A DNA stretch of 64,000 nucleotides from Lumbricus terrestris (GCA_949752735.1 OX457038.1:67539985-67603984), one strand, 5' to 3'; shown: positions 22,263 to 35,300, counted from the stretch's first letter. Program-made: numbers and translations. Notes: a model not told the origin generated them from the sequence alone.

Positions 22263-23857
22263 CACATTGACCGCGAGGTACGAGTTAACTCGTACTCCAG
22301 TTGGTCGTCTGGGACGCGAGGTACGAGTTAACTCGTACTCCAGATATACAGGGACTTTAGGCGTCGTGCTGGCAATCAATGGTACCTCTGGTAATGGGGG
22401 ATCAGATTCTCGGCCTGGCCTGGCTCACCGATGCTTTTCAACAGGGCTGACGCGTGTCATAAAGCGAAGGGGTTTCCTCCGGTCTAATTTACGATGGGCT
22501 GCCACGTGCAAGAGAGCACGGTACCTCATTCAGGCCTCGAGTTTTATCATAGGGCGGGCGGAGACGTCTGTTGTAACTGTAGGTGCGGTCATTAGTTTAT
22601 TAGTGATGGAATTTTATTGCAGTCCTAACTGCGATCATACGACTCATGCAGTAGGCCTACATTATTTTTCTGAACTAAGCATTTTAGTAACCATGCCTGA
22701 TGGCGTCGCGAGAAAGATACACAGTCAACTATCGATGACATTGAACCTCTTATAATAGTTAGGCTATGCCGAGAGTGAGATAATTTAGGCCTGCAAGGTC
22801 TCCACTGCATATGCATGTTGGTAATGAACTAATGATGGCTCTGAGACATATTCCAGGCCGAGCCTTGCTGATGTTGTGGTGATATGGCATGACACTTGTA
22901 TTTACAATTCGTGCTTGGGAAGCTGCTGACACGAATTAGTAATTACGCACCAAAGGTGGATTTAATATAGGGTTATAAGGCTGGTCTTAGCAGCTCTATC
23001 AACATAATCTAACTGCCGAGTTGCGTCTAATAGATTTCTTCGATTTATTCTTTACGAAGGATATAATGAGCTTGATGGCAGAAGAGTTCAACAAATTCGT
23101 GGATCAATTTCTACAAAAGTCCACATTCAGGCAAATAAAATTAGGGTTCACTAATTATTGGCACTCCACAACAGTACCTGAGATGAGAAAATTCCTAGAC
23201 TTGTCTTTCCGATTATAGAGAAGCATACAATAAATTATGGATTGCTGGAGTAGCCTATAGGCTACAGATCCGACTGTTGCCACTCCCCTTTTCAATCAGA
23301 CCATGACGCATGATAGATTTGAACTCATAGACCTAGGCTACTGAAATTCTGGCACAAATGCAATGTGAAGGTTTGTCTGAAAATGACGGGCTTTTCAAGT
23401 TGCGTGACATTTGCATTGCCAAGGTGACAAGGTCCTATGCTAATTTCACGATTTCAAACCGTCTGTAGGCTACAGCCTACTCTAGAAAGCGGCATTCATA
23501 GGCCTACTGATTAGTGCTGTGGCATGGGCGGCTGAAATGCAGAGTATCTTTAGACAGGTTACTGTAGGCCTACAACATATTAGACTAATAATTTGACAGT
23601 TTATTGGCATTTTCTTTTTCCTCTTTACATTTCAAGAGTCACTGTCAATGACAATTGACAATGGCCGCTCTGTGTGTGATTTTGGTATGGCTGCTGCGTA
23701 GGGCGACAGGTAGTGAGGTAGACCCTAATAAAATGGTCACTGTGATCAGATTTTATGATCGAGCTGCCCTGTGTCAAATTTACGATCGGTATGCCGGGGT
23801 TCAAATTTTCTATGGTGCCGCCGCGTGCTGCAAAGAAATGGTCCCGCGGTCAATGTG
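22263..23857 (+). mobile_element. piggyBac-type transposon relic, 1595 bp
   Basis: The element is bounded by TTAA on both sides (22259-22262 and 23858-23861), the invariant piggyBac target. Its ends are inverted repeats CACATTGACCGCG / CGCGGTCAATGTG. Just inside the left end a palindromic unit GTACGAGTTAACTCGTAC occurs twice, about 43 bp apart. A decayed transposase is visible near 23030-23340. Confidence 0.9.
23030..23345 (+). pseudogene. Remnant of piggyBac transposase
   Basis: LFFTKDIMSLMAEEFNKF followed by TTVPEMRKFLDL fits the N-terminal part of the DDE_Tnp_1_7 domain ('lFFt.ell..I..eTN.y ... W..t...Em.aFlgi'). After a stop, DPTVATPLFNQTMTHDRFEL fits the 'F...MsrdRFe.I' block. The aspartate triad itself is not recoverable. 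Confidence 0.75.
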
Positions 23858-24125
23858 TTAAGAGGCTGCCTGTCCAATGTGCTTAAGATTCTTAACTTCA
23901 TGTGCAAGTGTCTTATCGGCTTTGTTCCATCCTATTTCGTGACTTTTTGCACACCAATTTCCTCTCTGCCTGGTCGGGTTGCTCTTTGGTTATCTGCCCA
24001 TGCCCCTTAGAGATTCTCCATATGCGCACTGCCATGTGGGCCATGGTTCAGTGCCATGTGGGCCACGGTTCGTAAGTTTAGCTTTTGTTTTACCTATCCA
24101 GCTGGAATCATCTTTTTCAGGACGT

Positions 24126-24516
24126 GTGGCTCAGTGGCAGTGCCAGGGAGGCTAAGCCCCCTAAAAAGGCCATCCGGGGGCTAAGCCCTCCCTAAAAACT
24201 GAAATACATCCACGAGATTTCGACCAAATGACTAAAAAAAGGTCGTCAGAAATTTTGGCGGCTGAAAATGGAAAATTTCTACGAGATTTCGACCGAATGA
24301 CTAGTAAAAAAAGGGCGTCAGAAATTTTGGCAGGTGAATATGGAAAATTTCCTACGCGAGGATTCACCAATCAATCTTTATTTCTTAAATCTTTTTTCTT
24401 TTGCCGTGGCTGGGCTGAGAGCGCCTCTGAGTAGTTTCTTGAAGGGGTGCTATATAAATTCTAATAATGAATGAATGAATTCAACCCCCGAAAACTGAAA
24501 TCTTGGCGTCGCCACT
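24126..24516. mobile_element. hAT-type MITE with tandem internal module, split by a LINE tail
   Basis: Ends are CTCAGTGGCAGTGCC and TTGGCGTCGCCACTG. Inside, a roughly 75-bp unit containing GGTCGTCAGAAATTTTGGCG and ACGAGATTTCGACC is present twice in tandem (24200-24350). At 24366-24480 the LINE 3' tail (CGTGGCTGGGCTGAGAGCGC, AATGAATGAATG) is inserted. Confidence 0.75.
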
Positions 24517-24730
24517 GGTATGACTGGAACTTCTTAGTCTCTGCCTTCAGTTTTGTGCACTAGCGCTTGAAAATCGTTGTTTGTCAATGATGATGTGTCG
24601 CTTACATGTAGATCTTCAGTTCCACTTGTGCTATATTAATTTGTGGTTACGATTAGCTTATATTGCCGAATTGCCAGATTTTGAATCCTCTAGTCAGTAA
24701 TTCTGTGCTTTCTTTGTTTCATTCAACCAG

Positions 24731-24925
24731 GATTTGGATTGTAATGGAAAGGACAGCGGAAGCGAGGATTGCTGGCCAAGCTGGGTGAACATTGGAGGGC
24801 CTGTTATGATAAGCATTGCGTTTCTTCTCGTCCTCATTATCATGTTTATGGTTTGGCCAAAGAGACCGCCATCTAGTGATGAAGACGAAGATGGCCAAGT
24901 ATTTGTTCCAGCAAAATGGGTTCAG
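24731..24925 (+). CDS. Small single-pass membrane protein, transmembrane exon
   Basis: The exon lies between TCATTCAACCAG and GTTGGTAC and is open in phase 0 for 65 codons. It encodes DLDCNGKDSGSEDCWPSWVN, then a hydrophobic stretch GGPVMISIAFLLVLIIMFMV, then WPKRPPSSDEDEDG and VFVPAKWVQ. The organisation is a short acidic, Cys-containing, probably luminal or extracellular N-terminal segment, one helix with a positively charged stop-transfer (PKRP), and an acidic Ser/Asp/Glu cytoplasmic part. With the last exon and the probable MSSE exon the protein has 96 residues. Without a cleavable signal peptide this would be a type III (N-out) protein. I do not recognise the family. The topology is inferred from charge distribution. 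Confidence 0.75.
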
Positions 24926-25194
24926 GTTGGTACACAACGAATGTTTCACAATGCCATCTAGGGTAACATTTTTACATCCTATTTTAGAAGCATGATTTAT
25001 CTTTCGAAATTCGGGAAAGTTAGAAAAGAGGACTTCGTGTTACAAATCGTGGATATGGTTATGCTTTCATGAGTACACCATTTGTGTCACGGTATACGTG
25101 TGGGAATATGATTTTGTTTTATGTGAAGTTTTTAATTTGTCCAGTTTGTACATTTTTGTGTGTAACTTAAACACATTTTAACACTTGTCCATTT

Positions 25195-25265
25195 CAGCCG
25201 TGGTTGGGCCGGATCACCTTAGAGTAGATATCCTGAAGGAGCGCCATATTAAGTTTTTCGATTAA
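25195..25265 (+). repeat. LINE 3' tail fragment, diverged
   Basis: CAGCCGTGGTTGGGCCGGAT and TCCTGAAGGAGCGCCATAT match the 3' end of the LINE family at 43018-43320. No tail repeat remains. Confidence 0.5.
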
Positions 25266-25938
25266 TTGTTTGAACAACTCAATACTATTATTATTTTTTA
25301 TTTCTCTGTGGAAAAACCATGGGGGAATTCCCAAAAGGTGCCTAGATCAAACACTGACCAATGAGTGGACTGCAATGTATAAATCTGCAAGTGTGTTGAA
25401 GTACGTTCTTTGAATTGAAAAAAGATGTCGCTTCTCAAGTCTTGCATATTTTAAGTGATTGTTATTTCAAAGATCATGTATGCACTACCTTCATTTGCTG
25501 GATTTCTCATGTCATGTAATATTGTGCGCATCAATGCAGCTCTGAAAAAGGCTCTCAGATGGCAAATATCTGGGAAGAGTAGTATTGCAGAAGAGCTGAT
25601 TGCTCGAGCAGACAAGTAGTTTTTCCACAAAGCAGTTAGTTTTTTGGCCATTGCATCCATCAGCTCTTGCCACAGCTTTGTAAGGACAAGTATTTACTCT
25701 GCAACAGAGGACATCCTTTCATGCTGCCTCTCATTAAATCAGATTTGTTTTAAAATAGTTCCATCCACAGATCTGCCGTTTATAATTATATTTAGATAGA
25801 TGCACAAGTGACTTTAAAATCTGCTGTTATATCTCATAGCTTTTTTATATCTATGTAATCGTTTTATGCAATGTAACTCATGTGTGCTTGTCGGATACAA
25901 ATAAGGACTACTTACTTACTGACACACTTGCATTTCAG

Positions 25939-26022
25939 AATGAAGACGTCTTTCAGAGTGGAGGTGCATCGGTTGGTGTTTCCAGCGGTATTTCCCGTCA
26001 GATTGATGAAAACATTGTATAG
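25939..26022 (+). CDS. Small membrane protein, last coding exon
   Basis: After CACTTGCATTTCAG the frame continues in phase 0 with NEDVFQSGGASVGVSSGISR then QIDENIV and a TAG at 26020-26022. Phase agreement with the donor at 24925, a good acceptor and an immediate stop support it as the final exon. The tail is Gly/Ser-rich and ends with a hydrophobic residue after DEN, which could act as a short C-terminal sorting or PDZ-like signal (inference). Confidence 0.7.
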   Translation, partial: NEDVFQSGGASVGVSSGISRQIDENIV

Positions 26023-26388
26023 TACGAATGACTTTCTTTTACCTCTTCAATCTTCATACTGCTGATCGATCGTTCAAATGGGTTTTCGAGACTTTAAACA
26101 CTTTCACACTTTGTGAGATTTTGCCAATGAAAAAGCTGAAAGCTGTGCAATTCACAATGAAAATTTTGGTGATGATATTAATTTTTTTATTGAGACTTTT
26201 TATAAATATTTTGATAAGCAATGAATTTTTCATTGGTTTTGCTCATTGCATTGTGGTATTTTGGCTCTACACAAAGACTCAAAAATTACTCTACTGCAAC
26301 TCAAGAGGTGCTGCGCACAAGTTTTACGCAATTCTCCATAAAGCCGAACTTGTTTTTGTTTAAGATACTTGTACCAGCAGTTGCTAGT

Positions 26389-26394
26389 AATAAA
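26389..26394 (+). terminator. Candidate poly(A) signal of the small membrane-protein gene
   Basis: AATAAA about 367 bp downstream of the TAG. It is plausible but chosen by position only. Confidence 0.35.
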
Positions 26395-26817
26395 TTATAG
26401 TTTGGATGTTGGGCAGATATATGATATAGTTGCTCATTCATGCTCATTCACATTGTGGTTTCACATATTGTTAAAACTGAGTTACCGGTACACATTTCGC
26501 GTAATTTATTTAATACCACTTGAAGGTGACATTAAGGTTGTTTATTGTGTTTTATACTGGTAAAGGTTCAAGCTTGTGGAAGTCCTTCCCATGTGTACTT
26601 ACAAATAAGCTTCTGTCCCTTACAAAAGTTAATTAGCTAAAATCGTCTATAAACATTCATTTTACCATTACGATTTATTGTTAAACATCATGTTAGTTAG
26701 CTAAAAATTGTTAACTGTTAAGGTTTACTGTTTAGATCTGAACAGAATTAATTATAACGTAATCAAATGCATTGGACGACTATTATGATGATAATAGAGT
26801 TATAGATATACTAATGT

Positions 26818-26922
26818 GGGCATCATAATTAGAAATTTATTTTATGTGCATGCATTTTGTCCATAAAGCCAATGTGGGCATCATAATTAGAAATTTATTT
26901 TATGTGCATGCATTTTGTCGAG
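26818..26922. repeat. Tandem duplication, 58-bp period
   Basis: GGGCATCATAATTAGAAATT followed by TATTTTATGTGCATGCATTT occurs twice, essentially identical, so it is a recent duplication. Confidence 0.9.
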
Positions 26923-29900
26923 GCCCTCCCCGCCGTATGCACCCGTGTGCAAATCACATAAATCAGGTGACCCTCCCTGTATACGTAATATATTGACAGT
27001 GGCTACCAAATATCGGCTGCTGTTCGAAAAACCAGCTTGGTAGATTTTAGAATCTCGTGCTGTTTTTATTGGTAGTTGTTCAAAGATCTGGAATTTGCTG
27101 TCTGTTTTTATTTGCCATGCCAATGTCTTTCAGATCAAGATGTTGAGTGTTTTCTTCCTGATTTGATCTGAACCCCACATGTAACCATTGTTTCACTCGG
27201 ATTCTTTCTCGTTTATTCCAAATTAGTTATGTGCCTAACTTATGTCAAAATGAGATTGTGCAGAGACTGTCTGGTGCTGCTAGAACAATTTATCTTTAGC
27301 TACATTGTTTAGTAACAAGAATTGTTTTGTTACAAACTATAGCTATAAGTGATCACGCTTGGTTGCAGATGAAAAATGTTTTGCATTTCTCCTTTAAGCT
27401 ATGGTTTGTTTAATTCAATTGGATTCTTCCGTGTGTTCCAAAATGAGTTCTATGCCAACTTATAAAGGATAATAGATTAAGTGGAGATTGTCACAGAATA
27501 ATTTATGTGTATTGTGACAAGAACAGCTTAATTAGAAACTAACCATAAGTAATTATCACTCTTGGTGGCAGCCAACATATTTGTTACACTTTTCCTTTAA
27601 GGCAGGGTTTACATCTCAGTGTGCTTAGCGAAATTGTTGTTACATAATTATGTGCATATTGCATAACTTAACGTTCAAAGCAAAGATCAAGCAATAATGG
27701 AGCACACTGTTTACGGAGTAAATTGCAAATCATGGAAAATAGGTGCTACCTACATCTGTATCTGTATAGAGATATCACATGTGTTGTTATCTAAACAGGT
27801 TTTACTTTCTATGTGTGAATAAAATGCTTTTTTAATCAGTTGTCTTTGATGTGCGTGTGTGAACATTTTTAGCTGGATGAACATCAAAAAGTTTGGTACA
27901 AACTGGTAGCAGTAATAACTTTGGATAAATGCTCTTGCATAGTCAGTTGTCTTTGAGGAGTGAAAAGCTTCACCTGTGCTTTTAGTCAAATGATTCAAAA
28001 TTTGTAATTGACCAACTGTGGCCAATGATTTTAAGGAAAGTTACTGGTACATGTGGTTATAGGGTGGTAGTAGAGCAATTAAGGTTAGTAACTGATTAAT
28101 GATCTTTAAAAAATTAGGAGCTGTTGTTGAATGTCGGGAAATTCAGGCTTTGTCCTCCGCAGCATTAGGAAAAGTGCCACGAAATGCTATGGCATTCTAG
28201 TGCTGTATAGTGAATACACATAGACATTCACAGATAGAATTTCAGAATTTACAGATAGAATTTTATAATTAGTTTTTAAGAAGAATTAATTAATTAGCAC
28301 AAGTTCAACTAATTAATTAGAATTAGCTGCTGATGGCAGAATCAAATTGGCCGCAGAAAGGCAGTTCACTGGTGTGACATGCAAATCTAGCAAAATGTAA
28401 TTAGACAAATATTTCAAATAAATGCACTATCTCAAATTTCTACAGTCCATCCAATTTCTTTTTTTATTACATTCCTTTTTAATTATAAGATATAATAGAA
28501 GTACTTTTCATCTAGCATCATGAGTTCTCCAGTAGTCTTGACATTTTTCATAAAAACATGTCACAAATAAACACTAATCATAAAAACTCAAAATATTGGT
28601 TTTTATATATATATATACAAGGTACAGCATTAAGCAAAGCGTAAGGAATTGCGTAGGAAATGTAATTATGATTCTAATTGAGATTTTAATTAAAAATAAC
28701 TACTTAATTAGACTTAGCATAATTTTTGTTACTAAGAAAAAAATAAAATTAGTTACCAAACTAATTAATAGATCATTAGTTTCTAAATAATTACCAATCG
28801 CTGCAGAACAGCAAATGGCCGATTATTTGAAAGAATTGTACACAACTATTGCAACCAAATGGACAGCATTTCAGCAAAGCTATATTATAATTGCAAAGCA
28901 CATAGTTCATTGATTACTATAATAGTGGCAATTGTTGTCAATTTTATTTTTTACCACTCTGACGATTGTTTCTTAAACCTGTTAGCCGATCTTACTAATG
29001 CGTCCTTAAAACAGAATGGCCGTGTTCAGTGCCAAGCCATATAAATTGTCGCTCTTATTATTATTATTAATAATATAATTATCACCCAGTTTAAAGAAAG
29101 TTGAAAGACAAGATGATTTTAGATAGGTCATTCAATAACGTTGCCATCATGATTACAATTTACATTAACATATTCATCACAAAATTACTAAGTGTCAAGT
29201 TGTCTCAAAGAATCATTATTAACTGCGATTGAAAAACTAGAGCCCAGTTTTAGCCAATCGCAACCTGATCGTGCCATCAATGCACATTCCAAAGGCAACC
29301 GAGCCTAACCAATAAAAAAAGCTCAAGCACACCTTAGATGCATTCCTGGTGTAATTTAGCAAGACAAAATGTATGGTAAAAAAGCCCACACAGGTACCTA
29401 CAATTACACTGAACCACCACCTGCATGTTTGGATGGCAAAAGGTGGCTTAATCTAAAATGACGACTCTTCAAAAAGGCATTGTACACAGGTATTAAATAC
29501 ATTGTCTGTATAGAAGCATAAAATGACATACTGAACCTAACGCTCGTGAGACTTCAGCAGCAAATCCACAATAGTTTTTCACACGCCAGATAGATTCACT
29601 TATCCGAACGGCAGCAGTTTTGGTGCATTGCACATCACCAATGGCTGATTTGATCAGTCACACCCATTTTGTAGTAAACTGAAATTTCGAACTTATGGCC
29701 AAACAAATTTGAAACTTTCAGTGAAACATTCTTAAACTAACTCAAGAAAGGATACTTCCTAAAATCTTGAAACAGACTTCACTAATTTTGTGCAGGACTC
29801 CTAAACATTTCATTTGATTTCGACAAGAACCAAAACCGCCACCGTGATCGACATTTACTTAAAGCAGTATCGATTTAATGCAATTCGCATTCACTTCACA

Positions 29901-30193
29901 TGAAAATCCATTAAAACTTAATCCTATAAAAAAAATTCAAAAATGCTACAGGTTCGTCAGTGTTCACAACGCTTTCATCGATGACCTGCAGCACGGCTAA
30001 GTTTCGAGCAAAACACAACCGATAAACAGCACATCGAACGGGATTTCTGTTAACTCTTAAACCTAATAATGTTGACAGAGAAGTTACACCAGAATTTAGT
30101 GCAAAGTGAGCGAGAGAGAAGTAGAGAGAGAGAGAGAGAAAGAGTTGCAAATGGACAGCGTGAGTGAAGGATAGGAAGAAGAGATTCTGGAAC
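26923..30193. other. Intergenic between two convergent genes; Rab35 3' side
   Basis: AT-rich sequence with no exon that I can support. It includes the likely 3' UTR and downstream region of Rab35 (minus strand), with a short (GA)n tract at about 30110-30142. Confidence 0.5.
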
Positions 30194-30331
30194 CTAGCAG
30201 CACTTTTTCTTACGCGAACTGCCGGGGCCTTTGCCCCCCAGTCGGACCGTTTCTTTTCCGTGTTGTTCTTGTATCCTGCTCTGCTGTTCTTTCTTTGTTA
30301 CCAGGACGAGTTCTGTTATGGCCATGAACAT
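30194..30331 (-). CDS. RAB35: Rab35 orthologue, exon 6 (C terminus)
   Basis: After TGATTGTCTAG the minus strand reads MFMAITELVLVTKKEQQSR, then QEQHGKETVRLGGKGPG, then SSRKKKCC and a TAG. It continues exon 5 in phase 0 and corresponds to human 'MFNCITELVLRAKKDNL...KRKKRCC'. The KKK cluster plus the terminal double Cys form the hypervariable membrane-targeting tail, geranylgeranylated on both cysteines in Rab35. The middle of the tail differs from vertebrates, as expected for this region. Confidence 0.95.
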   Translation of the reverse strand: MFMAITELVLVTKKEQQSRIQEQHGKETVRLGGKGPGSSRKKKCC

Positions 30332-31429
30332 CTAGACAATCAGATATATACATGTATGCAACAGATTAGGTCGAATTAGGAAATGTCACAAGCAGTAAAA
30401 CACTAATAATAATGTGACACCAGGGCTTAAAATCCGTTGCTTGTTGATTCCTAGATAGTGTGTTGAATGCTGAAATAGACCAAAAAGGTCAAATAAATAT
30501 AAATATAATTATAAATATTTTTCAATTCAGTAGTTGCCCATAAATATATCATAATTTGCAGACATGTAATCAGATTTTGATGCCATTTTTGTCATTTTTT
30601 TTATACAGAATATACCCCTTTATTGCCCAGGAAAATTGCAGAGTAATCAAGTAGTGGTTGCTTAGAACTTATTTTGAAGTAGATTTGTTGTAGAACATGA
30701 CTGAATAAAAAAAATCAGAAGCCGACATGTGATGCGTTCTGATCAGATATTCGTTTATTGGATTCAACTAAAAACCACATTAAAATAACATTCATGATAT
30801 AGTAGGAACAAATGATAAGTATTGTTGAATCCAGACATCTGGTTCCCCGCAGGAATGACATTTCCCACCAGAAGAAATCTAGAGCTGTTGCTTACATGTA
30901 CATCGGTAATATTCCCCTCTCCAATAAAAATTATATGCGTAACATTCCCCTTCCCCCAGAAATTGGACAGGTCTTCTTTACATGCATATAAAATCATCAG
31001 AAAAAATCAACCGGACAAAGAGTGTTGTCGGTGACTGCCTCAATGGTCGCCATACTCCGAAAATTTGCTCTGCCCTCCAGAAACATGAATCCCCCCAAAA
31101 CAGGGGACCAGATTAAACACCGAATGATAAATTAGACAAGAGTCAATATTTATAACTGTATTTCAGTTCTGCTGCTTATTTTACCATCCCCCTAGGGAGC
31201 AGAAAGCGTAGTCAAACTATGGGGCAGTAGGTATTAAGCCATGCAAATAATCTGTTCAGGTGCCTTTGGCAATACAGCCTGCCACTTGCTGCGAAATATT
31301 GCAACTGGTCCAACATTGAAATAGTTTGCGACCAATGAATTAAAGGGTTTCAGGTTTCATTCTCTTATAATAAATGATCAGCTGACAACTTGCTATAAAG
31401 ACGTGCTCAGATTAGATTAGAACACAAAC

Positions 31430-31554
31430 CTCTTCAACATTTTTGTTTTCCTTGGCGCTGGTTTCAAATAACTGTATGCCAATCTGCTCCGCAAACTGTT
31501 TGGCATCCTGCGTCAGTACGACCTTGCGACTTGGATCGTCGTCCTTGTTACCAA
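31430..31554 (-). CDS. RAB35: Rab35 orthologue, exon 5
   Basis: Encodes (V)GNKDDDPSRKVVLTQDAKQF, AEQIGIQLFETSAKEN and KNVEE. It carries the guanine-specificity motifs GNKDD (G4) and ETSAK (G5). Acceptor TTTCAG, donor GTTTGT. The split Val codon joins exon 4 correctly. Confidence 0.96.
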
Positions 31555-32366
31555 CTGAAATGCCAGATATGAGCTCAGTTCATTTCACATCTCATCTCAC
31601 ATCTCAAATGTAAATGAGCGTTAAACACGTTTTACGATTTCAGTGAAACAAACAAGATGTGAGTGAATGAGTAATGAAAAACTTGTGCCTAAGTGAGGTT
31701 ATTTAAAAGTGCAATAAAAATGTCCATACACATACATAATTGCATATATGTACATACATACAAACACACACACATACATAGGTAGGCCTACATACATACA
31801 TGAATAAACAAGACATGAAAATGTGCTAAAACTATACAGAAACACATAGAAAACAGCATGAATTTTTTTATTTTATACAAGTGAGTAAAAAGTCCAGCCT
31901 TCCTTCTATCCAATTGTGCAATCTGTTTATTGGTTGCAAATTTAATTCAATTCTGAACATGGTTGCTAAATAATCTTGCATTCAAAAGTTATAGGAAACT
32001 TTAAGTGCATTTTACTCGTAAATGTAATTTGAATGGTTAAGTCATATTTGTATTCATAACTTTGAAAAGGGACACGGTTGAACAATAAGATCAATGCCAT
32101 TTTAAACAGCAGACTTCATTCTTTTAAAAGACGTATGAAACTCAATTTGTACAAAACACATTGTCATAATAAAGATCATTATTGTCGCCCCTCCTTCTTT
32201 ATTCAGGCAAGGGACTGGTAATGTCAGAGTGCAAACAGTGGGGGACTTGGAGGCAAGCCAATACAGTCATATTGCATAAAACAGAGGAAAAGATCACTAC
32301 CGTTAGTACAATAGCTGAAGCAGAAACAGGAAAACGATTGAAGCCGAAACGGTCTAAGTAAGTTAC

Positions 32367-32491
32367 CTAAAATTCTATTGACTACATCACAGTTTTGGTC
32401 GATTTCGTGCAACCATCGCTTGACGTTCGCAAACGATTCCCCGCTTGTGACGTCGTAAACAACGAGAACGCCGTGCGTACCACGATAGTAA
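32367..32491 (-). CDS. RAB35: Rab35 orthologue, exon 4
   Basis: Encodes [34 protein letters not shown] and DVVNRIL. The segment is almost identical to human Rab35 ([35 protein letters not shown]), which distinguishes it from Rab1 and Rab8. Acceptor GTTGTAG, donor GTAACT. Confidence 0.97.
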
Positions 32492-32764
32492 CTACAACAC
32501 GCAATGAATAACACACTAAACCAATTTATTTATTTGTTTTTTACTGAGTGCAGTTATTATGTGTGTAGGGTAATTAAATCTTACTCAGAATATTATGAAA
32601 CAAACATGCACAAACAACTTGACTTGTCCACAGAGTCTGCATAGAAGGCCTAGACTGGCAACCATTAAAATAGACAATAATTATGCTGCAGGTTAGATGC
32701 CTTTATAAAGCCTGCAACAATTGGCAGCAATACAAAGCACAACATTAGCATACTGTATAGTATC

Positions 32765-32940
32765 CATTTATTTATAAAGCGCCTCTCACAGTGCCGCACC
32801 AATCAGAGGCACTACCAGTGTGAAAGACCGAGAGAAAAGACAGTAGTCTTGAGACAGCGATAAGATGTGCTTTGGGAACCAGTCCATAATGAAGAACGTG
32901 TCCAAAATGCACAATGATCGTTAACATGCCTGTTCAGATT
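32765..32940. repeat. Dispersed repeat shared with 17818-18138
   Basis: Starts TTTATAAAGCGCCTCTCAC and shares CAATCAGAGGCACTACCAGT and GTAGTCTTGAGACAGCGAT with the earlier copy. It lies in Rab35 intron 3. Confidence 0.65.
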
Positions 32941-33162
32941 TGTCAGAGGCAAAACTTCACAGATCAAGCTTTATTTTGAACCATGTTTCGGAATCATTGC
33001 AGTACTTAGCTGCTCCGTAGATAGCAAACAGGAAACATGGCAAGAGCAGATGAAATATCATATACATTTTAAAATATAGGGCAGAACATCAAATGTCCAG
33101 ATTTCCTTTAATTCAGCTTTTCCTTTAACGCTGAGTTGCATTAATTGTTAAACAAGTTCTTA

Positions 33163-34689
<1,527 letters not shown>

Positions 34690-34885
34690 ACGTGTCGAAT
34701 GGACTTAACGGGTTTTGCTCTTCGATTATCGACCAGACCTGTACACCTAGCGGAGAGGTTCGTTACTTCTCCTTAACGCGGGGGTCGATGGAAGGCGGGG
34801 TCAGAATGGTGAAGTCGGAACGGGGTCAGGCGTGGCTGGGGACAAAAACTTATATTTCCCGGGCAACGCCGGGTTATTCAGCTAG
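34690..34885 (+). mobile_element. Helitron-like element, 3' terminal region
   Basis: The sequence ends with the hairpin CCCGG-GCAACG-CCGGG, an 8-base spacer TTATTCAG and CTAG followed by T, the classic Helitron 3' terminus (hairpin, CTRR, insertion before T). A diverged relative is at 3225-3487. The upstream boundary given here covers only the G-rich 3' region shared between the copies. Confidence 0.7.
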
Positions 34886-35012
34886 TTATATATAAACAGA
34901 CATCAAGAAGGATGTACCGATTTACACTAGAGGTCACTAATCGCATCCCAAATTATCTGCATGTCCTGGCAGATTTGAAACATGAGATCTTGTTGGCAGA
35001 TATCAAACTCAC

Positions 35013-35063
35013 CTGTAAAGGTGTTGTCCGCAAACCTCATCAACAAACTACTTTTGCCAACAC
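35013..35063 (-). CDS. RAB35: Rab35 orthologue, exon 2
   Basis: A 51-nt exon encoding (G)VGKSSLLMRFADNTFT(G), completing the P-loop GDSGVGKSS that binds the nucleotide phosphates. Acceptor TTTCTGTGCAG, donor GTGAGT. Found from homology and phase, because it is too short for ORF detection. Confidence 0.96.
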
Positions 35064-35300
35064 CTGCACAGAAACATTACAAGAATTCCCTATTAGAAAT
35101 GTTTTCAAAATTTATTCAGCATTAAAACTAATATGAAACTGACAAACTGTAAATTCTACAGTCTACAACTATCAACTGCACATACGAGTTTAAAATGCAT
35201 GTTCTCAATTTGGAAAGTTCCATAGAAATTATTTTTTTTAACTATGCTTGCAAATTGAAACATATTTACTCGTTTTAAGCTTATAACCAGTTTCAATCAA

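Larger units (their letters stand above)
21560..24115 (+). pseudogene. CR1/L2-like LINE reverse-transcriptase relic split by a piggyBac element
   Basis: Left part (21560-22258): VFLLLPKKTSSSYS, RNLGITFDPHLLTTS and the 'LDYCNSLL'-type region with LEGLKLIQNVLAGLLTD, all typical of the end of a LINE polymerase. Right part (23862-24115): LPVQCA..., VSYRLCSILF/'KCLIGFVPSYF', matching the 'LPVQCRIxFKI...LNGLAPSYLxDL' block. Stops and frameshifts are frequent. The two parts are contiguous once the TTAA-flanked insertion at 22263-23857 is removed. Confidence 0.75.

Noticed and set aside
22267..22755. 162-residue ORF inside the piggyBac element
   Set aside because: It starts within the terminal palindromes and shows no transposase motif; the real transposase relic is further right.
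29911..30150. 79-residue minus ORF downstream of Rab35 as an extra exon
   Set aside because: The Rab35 frame already ends with KKKCC and a stop at 30194, and this ORF has no GTPase similarity.
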